Shown: positions 1 to 6,232 of the stretch, piece after piece
Layout of the letters: every line of letters starts with the position of its first letter
Position numbering within the stretch: position 1 is the stretch's first letter
NCBI GenBank assembly: GCA_036278755.1
Contig: DASUKL010000093.1
Location: forward strand, 1-9,995
DNA length: 9,995 nucleotides
Direction of reading: 5' to 3'
Source of the DNA: DASUKL01 sp036278755
GTDB taxonomy: Bacteria; Chloroflexota; Limnocylindria; Limnocylindrales; CSP1-4
Program-made: the position numbers and the translations under genes
Notes under the pieces: generated by a model
What the model saw: only the letters and a program-made list of their open reading frames with translations
Databases searched by the model: none
Told to the model about the DNA's origin: nothing

Positions 1-7
1 GAGGGAT

Positions 8-83
8 TGGAGCGGGAGACGGGGCTCGAACCCGCGACATCCACCTTGGGAAGGTGGCACTCTGCCAACTGAGTTACTCCCGC
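8..83 (-). tRNA. tRNA-Gly (anticodon CCC), CCA encoded
   Basis: Read on the minus strand this folds as a complete 76-nt cloverleaf. The 7-bp acceptor stem pairs GCGGGAG (77-83) with CTCCCGC (12-18). The D arm has ACTC/GAGT, and the anticodon stem CCACC/GGTGG encloses the loop TTCCCAA. The T arm contains TTCGAGC. The middle bases of the anticodon loop are CCC, which reads the glycine codon GGG. The discriminator base is T at position 11 and CCA is encoded in the DNA (8-10). No intron or unusual arm is seen. The identity comes from the anticodon alone. Confidence 0.97.
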
Positions 84-132
84 TCGGGAGGGCCAGGTCG
101 GGCGGCCGGGAGCCGCGCGACCGACGGCGGCC

Positions 133-138
133 ATTCTA
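133..138 (-). promoter_or_regulatory. Candidate -10 element for the tRNA-Gly gene
   Basis: On the minus strand the hexamer TAGAAT differs from the consensus TATAAT at one base. It lies about 50 bp upstream of the tRNA 5' end, which would give a leader of roughly 40 nt. No convincing -35 hexamer is visible at 17 bp upstream, so this is only a candidate. Confidence 0.3.
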
Positions 139-158
139 GCCGGGCCAGAAGGACCGAG

Positions 159-207
159 CCTCAGCGCTGGGCCAAGCGTTACGGCCGGGCCCAACCTCAG
201 CGCTGGG
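159..207. repeat. Pair of 13-bp direct repeats at the pseudogene 3' end
   Basis: The sequence cctcagcgctggg occurs at 159-171 and again at 195-207. The second copy contains the likely original stop codon of the decayed gene (minus-strand CAG CGC TGA). The pair probably reflects a small local duplication. No terminator-like T tract follows. Confidence 0.55.
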
Positions 208-1129
208 TGACGATGACGATGCGTTCGGTGCCCGAGTCGCTGCCTCGGCGGAGGCCACCACGGGCCGCCCGGTGACCGGATCCGTGGCCAGGTCCGTGGG
301 CCGATCCTGCCTCGTCACCTGGCGGACGCTCCAGCTCCCGCCAGCGTTCGTGGCGTCGTAGGCGCCCCATGTCGCCGGCGCATCCCCGCGAGCGCACCCC
401 GGTCCACCACGGAGCTCGAAGCCGATCGTGGCCTGCCGGCGGCGTCGAACGCTAGATGCGGGCCGAGGAGCAGACCCGGGACGCTCGGCGGGAACGTCTT
501 GACCGCCACGCTGTGCAGCACCGAGCCGGCGAGCGTCCCGTAGCGTAGGGCCACGTCCGTCGCGTAGGCCACGCCCACCTGGCCATTCGGCGCGACGGCG
601 ACGGAGGCCTCGTCGCCTCAGAGGGCGTAGCGGCGGACCGAGCCACCACCGGCCGTCTCCAGATCGATCTTCCGGTCGAGCGTCGTCACGACCAGGTCCA
701 TGACGCCGCCGTGGACGGCGAAGGAGTCGAGTTAATCCGCCGCGGGCCCGATGCGCTGGGCCGCCGACAGGCCCCGTTGGGCAGGATCCGCGAGCGGACG
801 AAGACGCCGACCTTGGTGAACCGGCCGCCGCCGCAGCCGCCCTCCTCGACTGCCCGGGAATGCGCGGCGTCCAGGCGATCGCTGTCCAGGGCCAGGAGCG
901 GGTTGCGATCCACCACCCCGCCGGCCCGCCTGAAGACCACGCTGGACCAGCGGCCATCGCCCTGGGAGGCCGCGTAGTGGACGACGTCCCCGCAGTCGGC
1001 CACGTGCTCGCCACCGCTGGGGTCGACGAGCAGATCGACCGACCCGCACACCGCTACAGACGCCGGAGCGGCAGTTTCCGTTGCGTCGGCGCCGTCGGCT
1101 CGGTCAGCCCGCTCAGCTCGGTCGCTCAC
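197..1129 (-). pseudogene. Decayed gene for a repeat-rich (beta-propeller-like) protein
   Basis: A continuous protein can be read on the minus strand only by changing frame three times. The first frame runs from GTG at 1129 through GSVDLLVDPSGGEHVADCGD and FTKVGVFVRSRILPNGA. A one-base loss near 768 leads into SAAQRIGPAAD, then a TAA at 732-734, LDSFAVHGGVMDLVVTTLDR, a TGA at 618-620, and ASVAVAPNGQVGVAYATD. A second loss near 430 leads into TIGFELRGG and TDLATDPVTGRPVVASAEA. A third near 243 leads into SDSGTERIVIVTQR and the stop at 197. Both stops sit where CAA and CGA codons would fit. Phrases such as VAVAPNGQVGVAYAT and FDAAGRPTIGFE are typical of Asp-box/sialidase-like beta-propeller repeats, but the family is inferred. 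No signal peptide is seen, so the 5' end may also be lost. GTG overlaps the upstream gene's TGA. Confidence 0.8.
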
Positions 1130-1680
1130 GGATAGCGGAGCGAGCCATCCGGCATCTCCACGACGCCCGGCGTCAGGATCGCTGACGCGACTCGCCCGGG
1201 GCCCATGATGTGTCCCACCCGGCCGCCTCTGGCGAGCACGTAGTCGGCGATGATCCGACGGTGGCAGCTCCACCAGACGGCTTCGGCGCACATGATCGCG
1301 CAGCGCCGGCGCTCGGCCAGGGCCATCAACGCGTCCAGGCCGGCTCGGAACGGAGCGGTCTGGGCATAGTCGGCGTAGTCGCGGAAGGCCGGCAGGCGCC
1401 AGAACGTGTTCGTCGAGGGCAGCGCATCTCGGCCGCGATGCCGCCGGCCACCGAGCGCCGGCAGCCATCGGTAGTCGACCCCGGCGGTGGTGAGCGCGGC
1501 GGCGAGCGCGAGGCCCTCGAACTGCGGGTTGGCTCGCGAGCGGGGGATCGACCGAACGTCCACGACGAGGTCGACGTCGACCTGGCGAAGCAAGGCGAGG
1601 AATCCGGCGATCGGCCGCGTCGAGTGGCCGATCGTGAAGATGGTCGGGCCCGCGACGGGTTCAGCCAAGGCGGGAGGCAA
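1126..1680 (-). CDS. DUF488 family protein
   Basis: This 184-residue protein carries the hallmarks of the DUF488 family. These are TIGHSTR near residues 16-22, DVRSIPRSR near 41-49, and the cysteine/histidine signature CAEAVWWSCHRRIIAD near 131-146. The length is normal for the family. The biochemical function of DUF488 proteins is not established, although the conserved Cys, His, Asp and Arg residues suggest an enzyme or nucleic-acid-associated role. The chosen start is TTG at 1680, preceded by GAGG at a 6-nt spacing; a second TTG at 1668 is possible. Its start overlaps the 3' end of deoC by about 20 nt, so it is probably translationally coupled in the same operon. Its TGA overlaps the GTG of the downstream pseudogene. 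Confidence 0.9.
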   Translation of the reverse strand: MPPALAEPVAGPTIFTIGHSTRPIAGFLALLRQVDVDLVVDVRSIPRSRANPQFEGLALAAALTTAGVDYRWLPALGGRRHRGRDALPSTNTFWRLPAFRDYADYAQTAPFRAGLDALMALAERRRCAIMCAEAVWWSCHRRIIADYVLARGGRVGHIMGPGRVASAILTPGVVEMPDGSLRYP

Positions 1681-2347
1681 GCAGCGCCTCGGTCCGGCTC
1701 GTGCCGAGCCGGGAGGCGCCCGCCTCGATGAGGGCCACGGCGTCTTCGAAGAGCCGGATGCCGCCGGTCGCCTTGATGGCGATCGAGGTCGTCTCCGCGG
1801 CCTGACGCAGCAGCCTGACGTCGTGGATCGTGGCCCCGGAGCCGAGGAAGCCGGTCGAGGTCTTGACGAAGGCCGCTCCGGCCTTGGCCGCGAGGCCCAC
1901 GGCTTGCCGCTTCTCGTCGTCGGTCAATAGGCCGCACTCGAGCACGACCTTCACCGGCCGGCCCGCGGCCGCTTGCACGACGGTGGCGATGTCTGTCTCG
2001 ACGGCCTCGAGATCGCCGTCCCTGAGCGACCCGATGTCGAGGACCATGTCGATCTCGTCGGCCCCGTCCCGAACGGCGAGGTCGGCCTCCCGCGCCTTGA
2101 CCGCGGTGTAGGTCGCCCCGAAGGGGAAGCCGACGACGGCGACGACCTTGACCGACGAGCCCTCGAGCAGCCGACTGGCCAGGGCCACATGGATGGGGTT
2201 GACGCACAGGCCGGCGCAGCCCAAGTCGCGGGCGACGGCACAAGCTCGCTCGATGTCGGCCCGCCGAGCTTCTGGCCGGAGCACCGTGTGGTCGATACGG
2301 GCAGCCAGTCGATGCCCGTCCAGCGGCGGCTCAGACGATGCCGACAT
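1661..2347 (-). CDS. deoC: Deoxyribose-phosphate aldolase
   Basis: DeoC cleaves 2-deoxyribose 5-phosphate to glyceraldehyde 3-phosphate and acetaldehyde in deoxynucleoside catabolism, in the cytoplasm. The 228-residue product has the class I aldolase TIM-barrel signatures. DHTVLRPEA lies near residues 19-27, VVGFPFGAT near 71-79, and DEIDMVLDIG near 97-106 with the catalytic Asp around 100. FVKTSTGF near 160-167 holds the Schiff-base Lys 162, and IKATGGIR near 191-198 holds the second conserved Lys 192. The ATG at 2347 is chosen because the conserved region starts shortly after it and no conserved sequence precedes it. It has no clear Shine-Dalgarno of its own and overlaps the preceding gene's stop by 17 nt, suggesting coupled translation. 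No other deo genes are in view. Confidence 0.96.
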   Translation of the reverse strand: MSASSEPPLDGHRLAARIDHTVLRPEARRADIERACAVARDLGCAGLCVNPIHVALASRLLEGSSVKVVAVVGFPFGATYTAVKAREADLAVRDGADEIDMVLDIGSLRDGDLEAVETDIATVVQAAAGRPVKVVLECGLLTDDEKRQAVGLAAKAGAAFVKTSTGFLGSGATIHDVRLLRQAAETTSIAIKATGGIRLFEDAVALIEAGASRLGTSRTEALLASRLG

Positions 2348-2585
2348 CGTACCGGGCGACAGCTGTGGCCAGGCCATCGACGAGGTCCACCGGCGCTTCC
2401 GCGAGCGTGATCTCCAAGGCCTCGAACAACGCCTGCAAGGCCACGTCACAGGCGGCATCGGCGACCGTCTCCGTGGTCTTCGCGACCCACGCGGCTAGCC
2501 CGGGGGGCAGATCGTCCGGCTCGCAGGGAGCGAGAAGATCGCGGGTGATCGCGCGGAGCTCGGAGGCCAATCGGGGACGGGCCAT
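2331..2585 (-). CDS. Hypothetical protein, 84 residues, helical
   Basis: I do not recognise this family. The product is short, acidic and Ala/Leu-rich and looks largely alpha-helical, with no signal peptide and no membrane segment. Examples are RLASELRAITRDLL at the N-terminus and DVALQALFEALEITLAEAP in the second half. The ATG at 2585 has AGGA five bases upstream. The frame is open further up, to about 2675, but that extension is Arg/Pro-rich and looks non-coding. Third positions are mostly G or C, as in neighbouring genes. Its TGA overlaps the deoC start by 17 nt, which supports real translation and an operon link with deoC. The gene call is fairly likely; the function is unknown. Confidence 0.6.
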   Translation of the reverse strand: MARPRLASELRAITRDLLAPCEPDDLPPGLAAWVAKTTETVADAACDVALQALFEALEITLAEAPVDLVDGLATAVARYDVGIV

Positions 2586-2739
2586 GACCGTCCTGGCGCG
2601 CCGGGGCAACGGGGGTGAGAGCGGGTTACGAGCGCGCATCGACAGCCGCTCCACGACGACGCTGCCGTCCATCACTGCGCAGCAGCCAAGGCGACATCGG
2701 ATGCGACCCTGCTCGTCCTGATCCCGGCCATGTTCGGCC

Positions 2740-2877
2740 TCAGGCCGCCACGGCGTGGCGGTGCGAAACGTACGTGCCCACCGTGGCCCGGAACCCGACA
2801 GCGAGGCGGTCCCAGCCGTTGATGGCGATGATGGCCAGCGTCAGCGCGAGAAGGACCTTGCCGTGATCGCGTCGCAT
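2740..2877 (-). CDS. Small single-pass membrane protein, 45 residues
   Basis: The ORF begins ATG CGA CGC GAT 36 nt after the oxidoreductase stop, on the same strand. It has a basic N-terminus (MRRDHGK) followed by one hydrophobic stretch, VLLALTLAIIAINGW, long enough for a short membrane segment. The tail is polar and ends HRHAVAA. An AGGAG sequence lies upstream but about 12 nt from the ATG, longer than ideal. The family is not recognised. Its place inside the osmC-deoC unit and the sensible topology argue that it is translated. A chance ORF in a GC-rich gap remains possible. Confidence 0.5.
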   Translation of the reverse strand: MRRDHGKVLLALTLAIIAINGWDRLAVGFRATVGTYVSHRHAVAA

Positions 2878-2913
2878 GGGGTTCTGCTTTCTCCTGTGCC
2901 TGCTTGCCGGCTC

Positions 2914-3657
2914 CTAATAGCCGGTGAATTCTTCGGTCCGGATGTCGTCCTCGTCCACGGCCGCCGCGACGAGCATCGCCCGGAGGCCCTGGACCATGCC
3001 GACGGGGCCCGTGACGTAGTAGATGGGGGCCGGGCTCGTGGGGGCGTGGCGGGCGAGCATCGTGGCGTCGATGCGACCGCGCTCGCCGCTCCAGCTCCCC
3101 TCGTCCGCGGCCAGGGCGGTCATCGTCGGCACCACGGTGAGCTGCGGGTCGTCCGCCGCGAGGGCCTGCATCTCCTCGAGGTACGGGGCATCGGCCGGCC
3201 GGTGGTTGGCCCACAGGAGCGTGACCGGATAGAAGAGGCCGCCGCCGCCCCGGATGGCCTCGACGAGGATGCTTCGAAAGGGCGTGATGCCGATCCCTCC
3301 GGTGAGGACGACAGCCGGCCGCCTGGCGTGATGGAGGCGCAGGTCGCCGAAGGGGCCTTCGAGCTTGGCCTGCGTACCGAGGGGCACCTCTTGGAGGGAG
3401 CGCTTGAAGGCCGTCTGGCGCAAACGCGTGGTGACCGTGATGACGTCCTCGCGAGGGGCGCTCGAGATCGAGAAGCCGCGGGTATTCCCCTCGTCGTCCG
3501 TCTCGGGCGGGTCATGGAGGGTGATGTCGATGAATTGCCCAGCCCGGTAGTCCCAGCCCGTGGGACGGGCGAAGCTGAAGGCCATCGTCCGTTCGGCCAC
3601 CGCGACGCGCCGCGTCAGAGGGGCCTCGAAGACCGGCCAGGTCACCTCGCTGGTCAC
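2914..3657 (-). CDS. FAD-binding oxidoreductase, ferredoxin-NADP reductase type
   Basis: This 247-residue flavoprotein would transfer electrons between NAD(P)H and a carrier such as a ferredoxin. The N-terminal FAD barrel shows YRAGQF (38-43) and the flavin signature RGFSISSAP (60-68). The NAD(P) domain begins at VLTGGIGITPFRSI (118-131), and the protein ends in EEFTGY, which fits the family's C-terminus. It lacks the C-terminal [2Fe-2S] ferredoxin domain of the longer phthalate-dioxygenase-reductase relatives, so it needs a separate partner. The Rieske ferredoxin at 6233-6535 is a possible one, by inference only. The start is GTG at 3657, only three bases after the osmC stop, which implies translational coupling. 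A second in-frame GTG lies four codons further in. The natural substrate cannot be told from sequence. Confidence 0.92.
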   Translation of the reverse strand: MTSEVTWPVFEAPLTRRVAVAERTMAFSFARPTGWDYRAGQFIDITLHDPPETDDEGNTRGFSISSAPREDVITVTTRLRQTAFKRSLQEVPLGTQAKLEGPFGDLRLHHARRPAVVLTGGIGITPFRSILVEAIRGGGGLFYPVTLLWANHRPADAPYLEEMQALAADDPQLTVVPTMTALAADEGSWSGERGRIDATMLARHAPTSPAPIYYVTGPVGMVQGLRAMLVAAAVDEDDIRTEEFTGY

Positions 3658-3660
3658 GGC

Positions 3661-4122
3661 TCAGCGGGGCTCGAGGGTCGCGTCCAGGGTGATCGCAGCC
3701 CCAGCGAATAGGCGGGAGATGGGGCACAGCTCGGCCGCCTCGGCGACGATCGTCCGGAAGGCGGACTGGTCGAGCTCGGGGACTTGGGCCCGCACCTGCA
3801 GGGCGGAGGAGATCACGGTCGGACGGCCATCCACTTCCTCCAGCGACACCGTGGCGCTGACGTCGAGCCGCTGTGGCGTGGCGTCGTGCTCACCGAGCCG
3901 CAGGGCCAGAGCCATCGAGAGGCACGAGGCGTGCGCCGCGGCGGCTAGCTCTTCAGGGCTGGTCTTGCCCTCCGGCTGCTGAGTCCGGGCGGCCCAGGTC
4001 ACCGGCAGCTCGCCGAGGGCCCCACTGCCTGAGGTGACCTTGCCGCTGCCGGTCGCCAGCCGACCCGTCCAGGTCGTGTGAGCCGTGCGTTCCGCGATCG
4101 CGGCACGTTGGATGATGGCCAT
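3661..4122 (-). CDS. osmC: OsmC family peroxiredoxin (organic hydroperoxide resistance)
   Basis: OsmC-type proteins reduce organic hydroperoxides with a thiol pair and act in the cytoplasm as homodimers. The 153-residue product begins MAIIQRAA and shows the family's long beta-rich N-terminus. Its two signature cysteines are Cys67 in AAAHASCLSMAL and Cys133 in AELCPISRLF. KTSPEELAAAAHA just before the first cysteine is characteristic of the OsmC subgroup (rather than Ohr). Length is normal. ATG at 4122 is chosen because GGAG sits six bases upstream; the frame extends further up but only through non-conserved sequence. It is the first gene of the minus-strand unit and is divergent from the two-component system. 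The region upstream carries a palindrome that could be its operator. Confidence 0.93.
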   Translation of the reverse strand: MAIIQRAAIAERTAHTTWTGRLATGSGKVTSGSGALGELPVTWAARTQQPEGKTSPEELAAAAHASCLSMALALRLGEHDATPQRLDVSATVSLEEVDGRPTVISSALQVRAQVPELDQSAFRTIVAEAAELCPISRLFAGAAITLDATLEPR

Positions 4123-4164
4123 GTCAGTCTCCGTGCGGTGGTCGTGCCCCAGCGGGCACTCACC

Positions 4165-4176
4165 CACCGTACGGTG
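4165..4176. promoter_or_regulatory. Perfect 12-bp palindrome upstream of osmC
   Basis: CACCGTACGGTG is a perfect inverted repeat about 43 bp upstream of the osmC start codon, a sensible place for an operator of a dimeric regulator. No regulator gene that would obviously bind it is in the window. The eight bases GTACGGTG recur on the minus strand upstream of the gene ending at 7759. Confidence 0.4.
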
Positions 4177-4182
4177 CGGCCG

Positions 4183-4220
4183 TGAACATCGTCCGTGACC
4201 GACATGAACGAAGGATGAAC
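4183..4220 (+). promoter_or_regulatory. Cluster of TGAAC/TGACC direct repeats
   Basis: Within 38 bp there are TGAAC at 4183, TGACC at 4196, TGAAC at 4205 and TGAAC at 4216. Steps are 13, 9 and 11 bp, close to one helical turn each, and the outer TGAAC copies are spaced 22 and 11 bp. An inverted copy, GTTCATCC, lies at 4277-4284. OmpR/PhoB-family response regulators typically bind direct repeats with an 11-bp period, and such a regulator is encoded downstream. Binding is inferred only. Confidence 0.35.
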
Positions 4221-4399
4221 GGCGATGCCGGGCGGGAGCAAGCACCTGACGCGACCGCCCTCCCCATTCACGGAGTGTTCATCCGCGTTCCTGCGGCTCT
4301 CCCGTTGAGAGACATACGTTGGAAGCGATGGCTCGACCGGCGGTTCAGACCCGCAGCGCTACGCCCGGACCCTCGAGCGCGCCGACACAGGAGGGCTCC

Positions 4400-5521
4400 G
4401 TGCAGCGTCTGACTCGCAGTCGATCGATCCGCCCGCGTCCCCGGCGGGGCCAGGGTCGTCCGGTGCGCGTCCGCCGGGCAGGGCAGCCGTCGTCGCCGGG
4501 CCGAGGGTATGCTGCCTGCTCGATGCCCCCGATGGCGAAACCGTCGCCCCTGGCTGTCGCCGCACTGGCGTTCATCCATGAGCACGTGACGGCGTCTGAT
4601 CTCGTCGCCCGTTTTGCCGCCGTCGAGGCGGCCATCGACGAGGGCGCCGCGAAGGCGCTCCTCGAGGAGCTGTGCGGACTCGGCCTGGCGCGCGCTGTGC
4701 GTGGCGCCACCAGCGGTGGTGACGACTACTTCCCCACGCCCCTGGGTGAGCGGCTCCTGGGCAGGTCCTTCGCCGGCCGTCCGGGGCAAGTCGAGCTGCT
4801 GGCCGAGATCGAACACATGCGCACGGACATCCTGGCCACGATCGCGCACGAGCTCCGCACGCCTCTGACCGCCGTTCGCACCAGCATCGGGCTGCTCCTC
4901 GACCCGGCCATCGAGCCCAGCGCCGAGCAGCACCAGGCGCTCCTGGCCACGATCGACCGCAATACGACGCGGATGCAGGGCGTCGTCAGCGACATCCTCG
5001 ACCTGTCGCGTTTTCGAGCCGGTCGCATCCAACTGCAGCTTCGCAGGTTCGACGCCACGGAGCTGGCCCGATCCGCGGTGGCTTCCGTGGCCGTGCTCGC
5101 CCGGTCCCAGGATCAGCGGATCGACGTGCGACCGCCAGCCGCGCCGATCTCGGTCTTCGGCGACTATCGGCGGCTCGAACAGGCCCTGGTCAACCTGCTC
5201 TCCAATGCCGAGCGGTACTCGCCTCCCGGGGCCCCCATCACGGTGGCCGTGGCGCGGCGCGGACGGGAGCTCTCCTGGACGGTCACCGACCGCGGGCACG
5301 GCATCAAGGCGGCCGACATGGCCCGACTCTTCGAACGCTTCTTCGTGGCCCAACGTGACCGCTCCGAGGCGACCGCGGGGATCGGCTTGGGCCTGCCCAT
5401 CTCGCTCTTGATCGTCGAGGCTCACGACGGCCGGATCGACGTCCACAGCCGGCCCGGCCATGGCAGCCGGTTCAGCATCATCGTTCCGGTCGATGGCCCG
5501 GCGGAGCTGCCCCCGGAATGA
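4400..5521 (+). CDS. Cytoplasmic sensor histidine kinase with winged-helix-like N-terminus
   Basis: The C-terminal part is a full HisKA/HATPase_c kinase. The phospho-acceptor is His150 in TIAHELRTPLTAV. The ATP lid shows the N box NLLSNAERY (265-273), the G1 box DRGHG (297-301), the F box LFERFF (about 310-315) and the G2 box GIGLGL (327-332). No hydrophobic stretch is long enough to span the membrane, so it is cytoplasmic. Residues about 48-122 read like a winged helix: helices around AVAALAFIHEHV and DLVARFAAVEAAI, a recognition-like helix KALLEELCGLGLARAV, then a wing ending YFPTPLGERLL. GTG at 4400 is chosen for its AGGAGG five bases upstream. The first 41 residues are Arg-rich and unconserved-looking, so ATG at 4523, preceded by TATGCT, is a real alternative. 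The TGA overlaps the next ATG. Confidence 0.92.
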   Translation: MQRLTRSRSIRPRPRRGQGRPVRVRRAGQPSSPGRGYAACSMPPMAKPSPLAVAALAFIHEHVTASDLVARFAAVEAAIDEGAAKALLEELCGLGLARAVRGATSGGDDYFPTPLGERLLGRSFAGRPGQVELLAEIEHMRTDILATIAHELRTPLTAVRTSIGLLLDPAIEPSAEQHQALLATIDRNTTRMQGVVSDILDLSRFRAGRIQLQLRRFDATELARSAVASVAVLARSQDQRIDVRPPAAPISVFGDYRRLEQALVNLLSNAERYSPPGAPITVAVARRGRELSWTVTDRGHGIKAADMARLFERFFVAQRDRSEATAGIGLGLPISLLIVEAHDGRIDVHSRPGHGSRFSIIVPVDGPAELPPE

Positions 5522-6216
5522 GGATCCTGGTGGTGGACGATGAGCCGGATCTCATCGAATCGGTCCGCCTCGGGTTCACCCTGCAGTGGCGTGAGGTCGA
5601 CGTGATCGGGGCGAGCCGTGGCGAGGCCGGGCTCGACGCTGTCGAACACGAGCTGCCCGACATCGTCCTGCTGGATATCGGCCTGCCGGACCTCGATGGC
5701 TTCGAGGTGCTTCGCCAGATCCGGGCCTTCTCCGACGTGCCGGTGGTGATGCTCACCGCCCATGACGATGCGATGGACAAGGTGAAGGGCCTGGAGCTTG
5801 GCGCCGACGACTATGTGACCAAACCGTTCAACCATCTCGAGCTCATGGCCCGGGTCAAGGCCGTGCTGCGGAGACTCGACCTGCCGGCCCCCGCCAGCCG
5901 GGCCCCATCCTTCCGCTCGGGCGAGCTGGAGGTCGACTTCGCCCGCCAGGAGGCGCGCCTCCGGGGCGTCCGCCTTGACCTGACGCCCACGGAATACCGG
6001 CTCCTCTACCATTTGGTCCGCAATGCCGGCCACGTCCTCCAGCACGGGACCCTGCTGGCCAAGGTCTGGGGTCGCGAGTACGTCGACGAGGTCGACTACA
6101 TCCGGGTCTACATCCGCCGCCTGCGGGACAAGCTCGGCGATGACCCTGACGCCCCCCGGTATATCCGGACCGAGCGCGGGCTGGGCTATCGTTTCCTGGT
6201 CGACGAGCCTCTCTGA
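5518..6216 (+). CDS. PhoB/KdpE-type response regulator
   Basis: This 232-residue regulator has an N-terminal receiver domain followed by an OmpR/PhoB winged-helix DNA-binding domain. In the receiver, the acidic pair is DDE at 7-9, the phosphorylated residue is Asp53 in LLDIGLPD, Thr80 lies in MLTAHD and Lys102 in TKPF. The DNA-binding half begins around LTPTEYRLLYHLV (155-167). It contains the recognition region DEVDYIRVYIRRLRDKLGD (190-208) and ends in the wing RTERGLGYRF (218-227). The DYIRVYIRRLR phrasing resembles KdpE-like members, though no kdp genes are present. ATG overlaps the kinase stop as ATGA, so the two are translated together and form a cognate pair. Its targets are unknown; the repeat cluster at 4183-4220 is a candidate. 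Confidence 0.97.
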   Translation: MRILVVDDEPDLIESVRLGFTLQWREVDVIGASRGEAGLDAVEHELPDIVLLDIGLPDLDGFEVLRQIRAFSDVPVVMLTAHDDAMDKVKGLELGADDYVTKPFNHLELMARVKAVLRRLDLPAPASRAPSFRSGELEVDFARQEARLRGVRLDLTPTEYRLLYHLVRNAGHVLQHGTLLAKVWGREYVDEVDYIRVYIRRLRDKLGDDPDAPRYIRTERGLGYRFLVDEPL

Positions 6217-6232
6217 TCCCTGGCCGCGCGAT

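Noticed and set aside
2755..3711. Long plus-strand open frame of 318 codons
   Set aside because: It lies opposite the clear FAD oxidoreductase gene and reads as low-complexity Arg/Gly/Asp-rich text. Long antisense frames are expected at this GC content.
4182..4412. Plus-strand frame of 76 codons in the osmC/kinase gap
   Set aside because: No ribosome-binding site, Arg-rich composition and no motif; it overlaps the likely control region.
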